Source of the DNA: Bacteroidetes Order II. bacterium
GTDB lineage: Bacteria; Bacteroidota; Rhodothermia; Rhodothermales; UBA2364
Length of the DNA: 64,000 nucleotides
Direction of reading: 5' to 3'
Assembly (NCBI GenBank): GCA_016788705.1
Contig: JAEUSQ010000053.1
Coordinates: forward strand, 1-64,000
The position numbers and the translations under genes were made by a program. Under the pieces are notes generated by a model. The model was given only the letters and a program-made list of their open reading frames with translations. It made no database searches and was not told where the DNA came from. This document shows, in pieces, positions 47,789 through 56,606 of this stretch; within the stretch, counting starts at the first letter, position 1, and each line of letters opens with the position of its first letter.

Positions 47789-48481
47789 GTGTTTACACCA
47801 GATAAACCTCTCCAAACAGCCTTATTACTTTTTGCCCAGACCGATCGTCAAGAATCGGTTTACAAGCCTTTGTTTGGGAAAACGGCGCTTAAACGGAATC
47901 AGGCTTTTTATCGGGCACTCAATCAGTGGTTGCACCACGTGGCCGAACAAACCGGATTGCCCCTTTTCCATATTTCGGAGACGGCACAGACAGGCACAAC
48001 CTTTGGCGAACGGTTAACAAATGCCTTGCTACAGGTTTTCGGCCAAGGATATGCGCATGTGGTGGTGATCGGAAATGATACCCCCGGCCTAAGAACACGC
48101 CATATCATGGCAGCCGTGGCAGCCCTCGATTCGTCGGATTGGGTGGTGGGGCCAGCCACAGATGGGGGAATTTATGTACTAGGGGTGAACTATTCGGCAT
48201 TTAACCCCGAATGGTTGGCGGAATTGCCTTGGCGTACACCAGAATTGTTTGGCTGTTTTGAACGGAAGCACTCGGTGCATGTGTTAGAAGACCGCCTTGG
48301 AGACATAGACCAATATCCGGACCTCCTGCGGCTAAAGATAGGCAATGCCGCGTTCCCGCTTAGGCTAAAGCGCCAAATAGAAGCCCTTGAAACACCCGTT
48401 TCAACCGATCATTACCCAACGCTCCCCGTATCAAGCGTCTATATTGGCCCTCATTCCTTAAGAGCCCCCCCTTTCGTCTAA
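47789..48481 (+). CDS. DUF2064-family (TIGR04282-like) nucleotidyl/glycosyl transferase-fold protein
   Basis: A 230-residue protein. VVVIGNDTPGLRTRHIMAAV and SSDWVVGPATDGGIYVLGV are the two signatures of the DUF2064 group, a GT-A-fold family related to molybdenum cofactor guanylyltransferases. The usual N-terminal acceptor motif is weakened here to ALLLFAQTDRQESVYKPLFG, and GERL sits before the first motif. GTG at 47789 is the only suitable start. The substrate is unknown. It precedes the TonB receptor gene by 75 bases; a short CAGTCT/AGACTG hairpin lies in that gap without a T run. Confidence 0.75.
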   Translation: MFTPDKPLQTALLLFAQTDRQESVYKPLFGKTALKRNQAFYRALNQWLHHVAEQTGLPLFHISETAQTGTTFGERLTNALLQVFGQGYAHVVVIGNDTPGLRTRHIMAAVAALDSSDWVVGPATDGGIYVLGVNYSAFNPEWLAELPWRTPELFGCFERKHSVHVLEDRLGDIDQYPDLLRLKIGNAAFPLRLKRQIEALETPVSTDHYPTLPVSSVYIGPHSLRAPPFV

Positions 48482-48556
48482 CGCCCCTCCTTCCACTTTG
48501 CTTTTCCGCCCCAGTCTTCAGACTGCGGGTTAATCTGTTATTTATACCCTTATTCC

Positions 48557-51500
48557 ATGAAATCAGGCTTATTCTTTTGTCTTTTCTTTTGCCTCCTTCC
48601 GCTTCATGTCTTTTCACAAGCAGAAGTAGAAGTGGTGGTATTCAATGCCGAAACCAATGCACCGGCGGCCAATGTGGTTGTTCGTTTGGTTAATTCCGAC
48701 ATCGGATTCTCGTCCGCAAAAACCACCCAATCACAGGGGAAAGTGCAATTTATCGGGCTTTCAACTGCTGGAACATACCGCGTTTCCACCGATAAAGGTG
48801 TAACGTTTGATGCCGCCCTTTCGGCCCCTTTTACCCTGCGGAATACCGAAAAAAGAAGTGTTTTGCTTTATGTCATTCCCTCTATCCAAAGTGCAGGAAC
48901 GGTAGAAGTGCGGGCGAGCAGCATTGCCACCCTTAATACCCGAAATGCCGAAGTGGCCTCTTCACTCAGTTTGGCAGAAGTCCAAGCGCTTCCGGTAGAA
49001 GGCCGAGACCTCACGCGGGCTTTATTTCGATTGCCCAATGTGGTACAATCCACCGGTTTTTATCCAGAAGCCCCCAATGTAAGCATCAATGGCGCCAATG
49101 GCTTGTTTACGAATTACCTCGTGGATGGTATGGACAATAACGAAAACTTTTTGGGCGGCCAAAAATTTGCCATTCCAATTGGTGCGGTACAAGACGTTGC
49201 CGTTTTGACCAATAATTATTCGGCAGAATTTGGGCGAACAGGGAATGGTGTTTTTAATGTCACGACCAAATCGGGCGCAAATACGTTTACGGGCGAAGGA
49301 TTTTATGTGGTTCGTCCCGGACCAGCACTCGATGCCGCAAGTCCGTATGCACAGCGCGACCTTTCGGGCAACCAAGTCAAGGATGGATTTCAACGCCACC
49401 AACTGGGTTTTGGTGTCGGTGGTGCGTTGCGTAAAGACCAGACCTTTTACTACCTGAATGCAGAGCATACCTTAGATTTGAAGGACAATTTGCTCAATTC
49501 CCCACAACTTGGCGTCAACGAAACCGTACAGGGGCGCAATGATTTCAGCTACCTTACCACTCGGTTGGATCAAAAATGGAGCAATGCGTTTCGATCCGCT
49601 TTGCGGGTAAACCTCGGCAATGTTGCCATAGACCGACAAGGTGGCGGCTTAGAAGGAGGGTTGGAGTTCCCGTCAGCGAGCAATAAGCAAGTCCGACAGT
49701 CGGCCTTGGTGGCACTACAAAACACCTATGCCGGAACCAATTTGGTGTATGAAGGCCATATCCAATTTAGCCGATTTTTATGGGATTATGCGCAAGTAAA
49801 CGACCTTCGCAAACCCCGCGTTAATGTGCTGGATGCGCAAGAACAATTTATTGCTGGCCTGGGCAGCCCTGGCTATATCTTCAAAGACATTGAAAACACC
49901 CTTCAATTTCAGCAAAAAACAAGCCTTTTCCGCCGGAATCACACCTTCAAGCTCGGTGTAGATGCCTTAACATCGCGCTTTGACCTTTATGGCGGGGGGA
50001 ATGAAGCAGGGTCTTACACGGTAAAACTGACAAAAGCCCAATTGGATGCACTCAAAGCCAAAAACCTTGGGGGTAACTTAGACATCAACGACATTCCTTC
50101 CGACGCACACGTATTAAATTATAGCATTGAGTTGCGTCCAGAGTCTTTTGGCGCACGACAAAACCAAGTGGGTTTATATGTGGAAGACCAAATTTCGGTG
50201 GCCAGCCGCTTAAACCTGACCGTAGGGCTGCGCTGGGATTATGACAGCCTCTCCAAGGGAGGGAGCACAGGAAGCGGAGACTTAAATAACCTTGCACCCC
50301 GCTTTAATTTCAATTACTTGCTTGATGCCCAAAGTGTAATTCGGGGTGGGTATGGCCTGTTCTACGACAAAATTGTATATGCCATTTATTCCGACGCCTT
50401 GCAGCAAAACTCGACCGCAGCAGGATACCGTACCCAACTCCAAGCCCTGGTTGATAAAGGCATTCTGCCCAAAGACACGGATTTGAGCCGAATCACCTTT
50501 GCCGGAAATGTGACCGCAGACGGGACCGCTGTTACCTCTGGTTATTTAAAAGGGCCTTCGGCAACCCAACTACAAGCCCAACGCGAAAACCTTTTTGCAG
50601 GTGAACGACGCATTTTGAATCCCAATGGATACCAAAATCCCGCCACCCATCAGTTTTCTTTAGGATATCAACGCCAAATTTCTCGGATGTATTTGTTCTA
50701 TTTAGACCTAGTACACACGAAATCTTATCACCTGATGCGGCTAAGAGATTTAAACAGCCCGTCCGCCTATGCGATCAATCCAGACAATGTGGTCGTTCGA
50801 TCGCAGGCACAGGCCGATGCCACGCGCCCCATCCCCATTTTCACCGATGTCCAAGGGGTCTATGCTTTGGTGGATGGCCAAAAAGTACGGAATGGCATTG
50901 CACGCACCATCACCATGACCGAAACCGCAGGGAAGGCAGAATACAGCGCGGCTTCCTTCAATATCTTGAAAGACCGAGGCGCCGATAACTATGGTTTTCG
51001 TATTTCTTACACCTTATCTCGCCTGCTTAACGATACCGACGACATTAATTTTAAAGCCCAAGATGCCAATCAATACAACGCAGAATGGGGGCCATCGGTC
51101 AATGATCGTACCCACGTAATGAGTGCCGTAGGCTATTGGTATCCTCTCAAAAACCTTACGGTAGCCCTTGCAGGACTATTCCAAAGCGGCCAACCGATTA
51201 ACCGCATACCAGACGCTACACTTTATGGTACAACCGACCTCAACGGAGACGGACGTTCATTCGGCGCAAGTTATGTGGGTAACTCAGACCGACAGCCGGG
51301 AGAAACCCGTAACTCCGGAAGATTGCCTTGGGCAAATATAATGGATTTCAGCCTGCGTTATCGCTTGGGCGCTCGCAAAAACCAAGTTGAGCTAAGTGCA
51401 GATATTTTTAATGTCTTCAATGCAGAAGTATTAAGTGGATATGCAAATAATGCAACCCAAAGCAACCAAATTCAGGTTGGTCCCCGAACCAACCCCTTGG

Positions 51501-51559
51501 TCAAGAAAAATGCTGGCCCTCCACGTCAATTTCAGTTTGGTATCCGCTTTTTGATTTAA
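48557..51559 (+). CDS. TonB-dependent outer-membrane receptor with N-terminal carboxypeptidase-regulatory domain (Oar-like)
   Basis: A 1000-residue outer-membrane protein. A signal peptide (to HVFSQ) is followed by a carboxypeptidase regulatory-like domain (about 22-115), a plug domain with VSINGANGLFTNYLVDGMDN and GNGVFNVTTKSGANTFTG, and a 22-strand barrel whose last residues, FQFGIRFLI, form the usual C-terminal strand. It resembles the Oar/Cna_B-type receptors of Bacteroidota. No SusD-like partner lies beside it, so glycan import through a SusCD pair is unlikely. Possible cargo is peptide, metal complex or a lipophilic compound; none can be named. Confidence 0.92.
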   Translation: MKSGLFFCLFFCLLPLHVFSQAEVEVVVFNAETNAPAANVVVRLVNSDIGFSSAKTTQSQGKVQFIGLSTAGTYRVSTDKGVTFDAALSAPFTLRNTEKRSVLLYVIPSIQSAGTVEVRASSIATLNTRNAEVASSLSLAEVQALPVEGRDLTRALFRLPNVVQSTGFYPEAPNVSINGANGLFTNYLVDGMDNNENFLGGQKFAIPIGAVQDVAVLTNNYSAEFGRTGNGVFNVTTKSGANTFTGEGFYVVRPGPALDAASPYAQRDLSGNQVKDGFQRHQLGFGVGGALRKDQTFYYLNAEHTLDLKDNLLNSPQLGVNETVQGRNDFSYLTTRLDQKWSNAFRSALRVNLGNVAIDRQGGGLEGGLEFPSASNKQVRQSALVALQNTYAGTNLVYEGHIQFSRFLWDYAQVNDLRKPRVNVLDAQEQFIAGLGSPGYIFKDIENTLQFQQKTSLFRRNHTFKLGVDALTSRFDLYGGGNEAGSYTVKLTKAQLDALKAKNLGGNLDINDIPSDAHVLNYSIELRPESFGARQNQVGLYVEDQISVASRLNLTVGLRWDYDSLSKGGSTGSGDLNNLAPRFNFNYLLDAQSVIRGGYGLFYDKIVYAIYSDALQQNSTAAGYRTQLQALVDKGILPKDTDLSRITFAGNVTADGTAVTSGYLKGPSATQLQAQRENLFAGERRILNPNGYQNPATHQFSLGYQRQISRMYLFYLDLVHTKSYHLMRLRDLNSPSAYAINPDNVVVRSQAQADATRPIPIFTDVQGVYALVDGQKVRNGIARTITMTETAGKAEYSAASFNILKDRGADNYGFRISYTLSRLLNDTDDINFKAQDANQYNAEWGPSVNDRTHVMSAVGYWYPLKNLTVALAGLFQSGQPINRIPDATLYGTTDLNGDGRSFGASYVGNSDRQPGETRNSGRLPWANIMDFSLRYRLGARKNQVELSADIFNVFNAEVLSGYANNATQSNQIQVGPRTNPLVKKNAGPPRQFQFGIRFLI

Positions 51560-51582
51560 CAGGCAAGGATCATTTACGAAAA

Positions 51583-51625
51583 AAAAAGGGTTAAAGCTCA
51601 AAAAGATGGCTTTAACCCTTTTTGA
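51583..51625 (+). terminator. strong bidirectional rho-independent terminator
   Basis: AAAAAGGGTTAAAGC (51583-51597) and GCTTTAACCCTTTTT (51609-51623) are a perfect 15-base inverted repeat with an 11-base loop. It carries A-rich sequence on the left and T-rich sequence on the right. It begins 24 bases past the TonB receptor stop. Confidence 0.92.
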
Positions 51626-51947
51626 TGATGTATCATAAATGGAGAGATGCAGCAATAAAACCACTTTTATGGCCAACTTATAAACCTTTACGGGTTGTAA
51701 ATGAGGCAGTAAATTCGTACATTATATTTTCTTATTTCATAAGACGTAGGTACTTGATTTTAACGGATATGTCATCTTTCATAAAGGAAGGTACGCAACC
51801 GGTAACCGTGTCTTATTAAATACCAAACGGTCTTTGCGTATCTATTACTCTTAAGCATAATTCCAGTAGGTTTTTAACTACCGAGAGTTTTTTTATTGCC
51901 AATACCCAAACTAATTTCCAAACATCTTAAATACATCACTATATAAC
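51626..51947. other. AT-rich intergenic region
   Basis: The 320 bases between the terminator and the amidohydrolase gene are AT-rich. A frame of 65 codons from about 51622 begins inside the terminator and has no recognisable sequence. I see no RNA gene or clear promoter box. Confidence 0.4.
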
Positions 51948-52931
51948 ATGAAACACCTCTTTCTATTTTTATCATTTCTGCTCTTTTCTTGCACACCCTC
52001 AAAAGAGCCTCAAATCGCTATAGTCCATCATCAACACATCTCAGATGGCCACGTCCACCTGATGAGCCCTCAACTGATCGCTCTTTGGAAAAGTATGGGC
52101 ATTCCTTTTTCAAAGAAGGAGGCTTTTTATTCAGACATAGATACCATCATGACGACCTCTGGTGCCGAAAAAATCAACCTGATCTCTATGGCATATGTTT
52201 ATTCTTCACAAGAATTTGGGGGTGGCACGCAAAATATCATCCAAAAATTTCGTGAAGAAAATGATTTTCTTGCTTACTCTAAAAGTAAATACAAAAATAG
52301 GATTAAAGCATTTTTTGGAATTGATCCTTTGTCGGAATTTGCATTAGAAGAAATTAAAAGATGTTATAACATACTAAAATTAGATGGGATTAAAATCCAT
52401 CATAATGCTTCACAAGTATATTTAACAGAGCCTGAACACCTTCAAAAGGTTAAAGCCCTTTTCCAGTATGCCTCAGATCAAAAAATACCTATTCTAATGC
52501 ACTTTGATAATGGCCATCGGAAATTTGGTAAAACAGATGTTCAAATTTTGGCAGATTCTGTTCTCGCAAAACTTGATTTTGTGGATATCCAGATCGCCCA
52601 CTTTGGCACTTCTGGAGGATTTAGCCCAAAAACCAAAGAAGTATTGGATACATTTATCGCGCTTTTCAACATAAATCACCCCATTGCACGTCAAAACATA
52701 AAGTTTGATATTTCTGCGGTTGCATTGGATAAAGACGCAGAAGGCGTTAAACAACTAACAGAAAGTGAATTCATTGAATTAGCTGAATATACCCGAAAAA
52801 TAGGATTTAAAAGAATTGTTTTTGGCACCGACTATCCATTATACAAAAGCAGTGAATACTTAAATATTTTAATAAAAAAATTACACCTTTCTGACAAAGA
52901 AATAAATCAACTATTATTTAAGACTTCCTAA
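51948..52931 (+). CDS. lipoprotein amidohydrolase (TIM-barrel, amidohydrolase 2-like)
   Basis: A 327-residue lipoprotein; MKHLFLFLSFLLFSC ends in a lipobox (LFSC). The metal-dependent barrel shows the H-x-H start DGHVHLMSP, a carboxylated-lysine or barrel-core strand LDGIKIHHNAS, PILMHFDNG, IQIAHFGTSGG and the final-strand Asp in VFGTDYPLY. The order fits the amidohydrolase 2/ACMSD-like family. The substrate is unknown. Its AT-rich base composition and codon use differ from the neighbours, and no partner gene is adjacent, which suggests recent acquisition. Confidence 0.82.
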   Translation: MKHLFLFLSFLLFSCTPSKEPQIAIVHHQHISDGHVHLMSPQLIALWKSMGIPFSKKEAFYSDIDTIMTTSGAEKINLISMAYVYSSQEFGGGTQNIIQKFREENDFLAYSKSKYKNRIKAFFGIDPLSEFALEEIKRCYNILKLDGIKIHHNASQVYLTEPEHLQKVKALFQYASDQKIPILMHFDNGHRKFGKTDVQILADSVLAKLDFVDIQIAHFGTSGGFSPKTKEVLDTFIALFNINHPIARQNIKFDISAVALDKDAEGVKQLTESEFIELAEYTRKIGFKRIVFGTDYPLYKSSEYLNILIKKLHLSDKEINQLLFKTS

Positions 52932-52961
52932 CAAAATTTTTGAAGTATAAAAACATCTCTA

Positions 52962-52986
52962 ATGATTTAATATTAAAGTAAATCAT
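52962..52986. terminator. inverted repeat between convergent genes
   Basis: ATGATTTA (52962-52969) and TAAATCAT (52979-52986) form a perfect 8-base AT-rich stem in the short gap between the amidohydrolase and M48 genes. On the minus strand a TTTTTAT run lies several bases past it. It may be a weak bidirectional terminator. Confidence 0.3.
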
Positions 52987-52992
52987 CCCTTA

Positions 52993-53784
52993 TCAAGGTT
53001 GAAGATTTGCGGGAACACCATTGGGAAATTTTTTTCGGATTTCCTCCTGAATCCGCACAACCCGATTATCCGGATCTGGATGTGTAGATGCAAATTCAGG
53101 TTGACGATTTGGTCCGGCAGCAGCTTTTAGAATTTCCATGACACTGGCCATTGAATTGGGGTTATAGCCTGCATCCGCCATAAACCGCACCCCTAATTTA
53201 TCCGACTCCAGTTCATCATTACGGCCATATTTCATATTGACCATCATGGCCACCTGCTGTGCAATTTGGTCGGCCCCAGCACTACCCGACGCCACCGAAA
53301 CCGCTCCCAATAATCCCCCAGTTAGGTCTTCTTTCGCCATTTGTTGTGCACCATGCCTTGCAATAACATGGGCAATTTCATGACCAAGCACGCCTGCCAG
53401 CTGTCCTTCGGTTTGAAGGCGACTCAAAAGGGCATAGGTAATAAACACCTGCCCCCCTGGTAATGCAAAGGCATTGATGGTTTGGGGGTCTGCAAGCAAT
53501 GTGAACTCAAAGTTCCAATCGGTTTTTCTGGCTTCGGAACGTTCCAAAAGCCTTTTCCCAACATGCTCCACCAACTGCCGGAGACGTGCATCGGGGTGGA
53601 CACCACCATATTCCTGTACCAAACTGGGCTTTGCCTGTAATCCTAAGGCAATTTCCTGATCTGGCGTGATACTAACATGCTGTTTTTCCCCTGTTACAGG
53701 GTTGTAGCTACTCGATCCAAAATAAGAGATCAAAGCAAAAACGGCCATTACAAGTCCAATGAATAGGCGTGAATTGTTTTTCAT
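52993..53784 (-). CDS. M48-family metalloprotease, membrane-anchored
   Basis: A 263-residue zinc protease with one N-terminal hydrophobic anchor or signal (LFIGLVMAVFALISYFG). The active site is H135-E136-IA-H139 (LGHEIAHVIARHGAQQM), and the third ligand Glu is in DELESDKLGVRFMADAGY. FALPGGQVFITYALL is the substrate-cleft motif of the periplasmic BepA/LoiP-like M48 group. It probably acts in envelope protein quality control. The ATG at 53784 is chosen; an in-frame TTG at 53805 exists. It is divergent from the ATP-grasp cluster. Confidence 0.92.
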   Translation of the reverse strand: MKNNSRLFIGLVMAVFALISYFGSSSYNPVTGEKQHVSITPDQEIALGLQAKPSLVQEYGGVHPDARLRQLVEHVGKRLLERSEARKTDWNFEFTLLADPQTINAFALPGGQVFITYALLSRLQTEGQLAGVLGHEIAHVIARHGAQQMAKEDLTGGLLGAVSVASGSAGADQIAQQVAMMVNMKYGRNDELESDKLGVRFMADAGYNPNSMASVMEILKAAAGPNRQPEFASTHPDPDNRVVRIQEEIRKKFPNGVPANLQP

Positions 53785-54059
53785 AACAAGCAATAAATGA
53801 GACAATAACTAGAAGCTACTAAGTATCCTCTCAAAACACAAGCATAATTTTTCCTATTCGTTTTCCTCGATGTATGCTTCTGCCTCGTATATTTTTTCAC
53901 GCTTTTGGCCAAAATCTTTAAAAAACATCCGGATTAGGGCTTGCAGGGAGACAAAAGAGGTTGTAATATGGAAAATAGGGCAACCTTCACGCGCCCATTG
54001 GCATCTACTTCATATATCATCAGATGCAACTTTGAACTACTCACCCTACACACTTGGTC

Positions 54060-55034
54060 ATGGCAAAAAAATCAATTTCCTCTGTTCCAAAAAAAATTGG
54101 CATTTTACGTGGAATGGAAACCACCTTTCCGGACGCGTTAATCCCCTATATCAACGAACATTATGGGGACCGTGGCGTGGTTGCCGAGTTTTGTAATTTA
54201 GACGCCTTTTCACAGGATGAAGCGCCGGCTTACGACCTAATCCTCGATCGTATTTCCCACGAAGTCCCTTTTTACCGCTCGTATCTAAAGGCAACGGCCA
54301 TAAAAGGTACCTACGTTATTAATAATCCATTTTGGTGGAGTGCCGACGATAAGTTTATCAATAATTTTGTTGCCCAACAAGTTGGGGTTGCCGTTCCCCG
54401 AACAGTCATTCTCCCCCACAACCAACATCCGCCCAATACGCAGACCACCTCTTTCCGCAACCTTAACTATCCATTGGATTGGCAAAAGGTATTTGATTAT
54501 GTTGGATTTCCAGCCTTTATGAAGCCACACGACGGCGGTGGTTGGCGTGGTGTTACCAAGGTCAACAATCCCGAAGAATTTTTTACTGCATACAATGCGT
54601 CTGGCACAGACTGCATGATGTACCAAGAAGGAATTGAATTTACCGAATATTTCCGCTGTTATGGTGTAGGCAGGAAAAAAGTACACATCATGCGGTATAA
54701 CCCTGGAGCGCCGCATCATTTAAGGTACAAAGATGTACCACAGGAGCCTATTGCACCAGACCTACATGCGCGTTTAGAAAGGGATGTATTGGCGCTGTGT
54801 AATGCCTTGGGGTACGACCTTAATACGGTCGAATTTGCGGTTCGGGACGGTATTCCGTATGCGATTGACTTTATGAATCCAGCACCAGATGGTGACTACC
54901 ACTCGGTCGGTCACGAAAACTTTGAATGGATTGTGACCCATATGGCCGAGTTTATGGCCGAAAAGGTCTTGAGCCACAAGCGTAAGCCTCTTGCGTTTTC
55001 CCCTGGAAAAGCCTTAGACAAGAAAGGTTTCTAA
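54060..55034 (+). CDS. ATP-grasp ligase 1 of a multi-ligase cluster (RimK-like)
   Basis: A 324-residue cytoplasmic enzyme. After an N-terminal Rossmann-like part (about 10-115) comes the ATP-grasp fold: Lys155 in FPAFMKPHDGGGWRGV (nucleotide Lys and glycine loop), MMYQEGIEFTEYFR (adenine hinge), and the magnesium pair D270 and N273 in YAIDFMNPAPDGD. Such enzymes join a carboxylate, activated as acylphosphate, to an amine or thiol. It is the first gene of a five-gene run, starting at ATG 54060; the 53785-54059 gap upstream should carry the cluster promoter. A terminator-like hairpin follows it. The substrate is unknown. Confidence 0.85.
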   Translation: MAKKSISSVPKKIGILRGMETTFPDALIPYINEHYGDRGVVAEFCNLDAFSQDEAPAYDLILDRISHEVPFYRSYLKATAIKGTYVINNPFWWSADDKFINNFVAQQVGVAVPRTVILPHNQHPPNTQTTSFRNLNYPLDWQKVFDYVGFPAFMKPHDGGGWRGVTKVNNPEEFFTAYNASGTDCMMYQEGIEFTEYFRCYGVGRKKVHIMRYNPGAPHHLRYKDVPQEPIAPDLHARLERDVLALCNALGYDLNTVEFAVRDGIPYAIDFMNPAPDGDYHSVGHENFEWIVTHMAEFMAEKVLSHKRKPLAFSPGKALDKKGF

Positions 55035-55043
55035 TTATTGGAA

Positions 55044-55072
55044 GGGGGCTCCAAGCCCCCGCTTATTTTTTA
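55044..55072 (+). terminator. terminator-like hairpin inside the ATP-grasp cluster
   Basis: GGGGGCT (55044-55050) and AGCCCCC (55054-55060) with a 3-base loop are followed by GCTTATTTTTTAA. It lies 10 bases past the first ligase gene and may let only part of the transcription continue to the next gene, giving more of ligase 1 than of the others. Confidence 0.65.
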
Positions 55073-55097
55073 ACCATTTAAAGCGACCACCAGTCCC

Positions 55098-56459
55098 ATG
55101 CAACAACGGTTATACGAAGCCATCAACCACTATCACGGGCTTATTTCCGCTGATCTTGCTTCGGCTGAAGCACAACTCACCCTCTTGGCTGATTTGCAAC
55201 AACAGGAAGAAACCCTGTTCGGAGACCGTCCCCTCACCACCACTTTACGCCCTGCCTTCATTACCGAGAGTACTTATACGCGAATGCAGGATGTCATTTA
55301 TCTCTTCCGGCAGGCCGTAATTAGTATTGCAAGAGCTTTTTTCAATGACGAACACATCCTCAAAAACATTTTGTGCATGGAGGATTGGGAAATAGAACTG
55401 GCCGCGATTCCAACCAAAATTGCACGTTTTTCAGTGCTTTCGCGCATGGATTCGTTTGTGACCGAGCACGGGTTTAAATTTGTGGAGTTGAATGGAGAAA
55501 GCCCTGCTGGGCTGGCGTATAACCATCATTTGCACAAGGTTTACAAAAAACTTCCCATTTTTAGCGCTTTCGAGAAACAATTTCCCGTTCGTTATATATC
55601 GCCATTAGAACATACCATTCAAGCGATGTTGCGGGCATACCACGAGGAATTCGACGGTACCGAAGAACGGCCTACGTTCTGTATTGTGGACCACTTAGAT
55701 GTCCCCACTATTCATGAGTTTAACCTGACCAAAGCTTATCTGGAACGAATGGGCTTTCCTTGCGAGATTGCTCATCCCAAAGATTTAGACATCAAAGATG
55801 GTTGGATTTATGCAAATGGCCGTAAAATTGACATTCTTTATCGTCGTTTATTGATGAATGAATATTATGATATCAAAGATGACTGCAAAAATTATCTCGA
55901 AGGGTATCGTCAACAAAAAACGTGCTACCTAAACACATTCCGGTCTAAGTTGGTGCATAAAAAATCTATTTTTGAATTCCTCACCGACGAGTCCTACACC
56001 CGTGTGCTTACCATCGAACAAGCAGAAGCCATTCGTCAACATATTCCTTGGACCCGTATCCTCAAAGAACGTAAGACCAAATTCCGTGGGCTACCCATAG
56101 ATTTGGTTCCATTTGTTCGCGCCAATAAGCAATTCTTCGTTATTAAACCCAATGATGAATATGGTGGCAAAGGCGTCACCCTCGGCTTCTCGGCAAGCCA
56201 GAGCGAGTGGGACGATGCGATTCATGACGCCATCACAAATGGTCCATATGTCGTACAAGAAGTGGTGGATATTCATCGTGAACCATACCTCATGTTTGTC
56301 GAAAAGGAATGGAAGATGGTTCCTGTGGTTGTGGACTTGGATCCCTATGTGAACGGCCCACTCATGGGAGGGTGCCTAACCCGTATTTCATCTTCAAATT
56401 TAGCGAATGTCACCGCTGGTGCAGGGTCGCTGCCCACCTTTATCCTACGGTATAGTTAA
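55098..56459 (+). CDS. ATP-grasp-like enzyme 2, possibly circularly permuted type
   Basis: A 453-residue cytoplasmic protein. The N-terminal half is helical with FKFVELNGESPAGLAYN, which recalls the pre-ATP-grasp region of glutathionylspermidine synthase-like and circularly permuted ATP-grasp proteins. The C-terminal half has Lys350 in FFVIKPNDEYGGKGVTLGF (nucleotide Lys and glycine loop), YVVQEVVDIHREPY and the strand MVPVVVDLDPY, ending GCLTRISSSNLANVTAGAGS. The typical D/E-x-N metal pair at the end is not seen; ELNGES near residue 131 could supply it if the fold is permuted. It is the second gene of the cluster. Likely an amide ligase with a substrate I cannot name. Confidence 0.75.
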   Translation: MQQRLYEAINHYHGLISADLASAEAQLTLLADLQQQEETLFGDRPLTTTLRPAFITESTYTRMQDVIYLFRQAVISIARAFFNDEHILKNILCMEDWEIELAAIPTKIARFSVLSRMDSFVTEHGFKFVELNGESPAGLAYNHHLHKVYKKLPIFSAFEKQFPVRYISPLEHTIQAMLRAYHEEFDGTEERPTFCIVDHLDVPTIHEFNLTKAYLERMGFPCEIAHPKDLDIKDGWIYANGRKIDILYRRLLMNEYYDIKDDCKNYLEGYRQQKTCYLNTFRSKLVHKKSIFEFLTDESYTRVLTIEQAEAIRQHIPWTRILKERKTKFRGLPIDLVPFVRANKQFFVIKPNDEYGGKGVTLGFSASQSEWDDAIHDAITNGPYVVQEVVDIHREPYLMFVEKEWKMVPVVVDLDPYVNGPLMGGCLTRISSSNLANVTAGAGSLPTFILRYS

Positions 56460-56516
56460 AATGGAAACCCTTTTTATGGGATCCAAATTAACATCCGATT
56501 GATTCGTGGAGAATTA

Positions 56517-56550
56517 AGGGCGTACGGCTTGCCTGTATGCCCTGCTTTTA
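56517..56550 (+). terminator. weak terminator-like hairpin between ligase 2 and the amidotransferase gene
   Basis: AGGGCGTAC (56517-56525) and GTATGCCCT (56534-56542) form a 9-base stem with one G-T pair, followed by GCTTTTATG. It is weaker than the hairpin at 55044. The two together suggest stepwise attenuation along the cluster. Confidence 0.35.
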
Positions 56551-56606
56551 TGTAGGTTTATTGGATTGGCCCGCCCCGAATCCTCCTTGCATTTAAACAA
56601 AACGAT

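Noticed and set aside
48508-48529. CAGTCT/AGACTG hairpin between the DUF2064 and TonB receptor genes as terminator
   Set aside because: The loop is only two bases and no T run follows, so it is not a convincing terminator.
51622-51819. Plus-strand open frame of 65 codons after the TonB receptor
   Set aside because: It starts inside the terminator stem and has no conserved sequence.
53941-54141. Short plus-strand frame possibly encoding a precursor peptide for the ATP-grasp cluster
   Set aside because: It overlaps the start of ligase 1 in another frame and has no core or leader features; the other gaps of the cluster also hold no convincing small gene.
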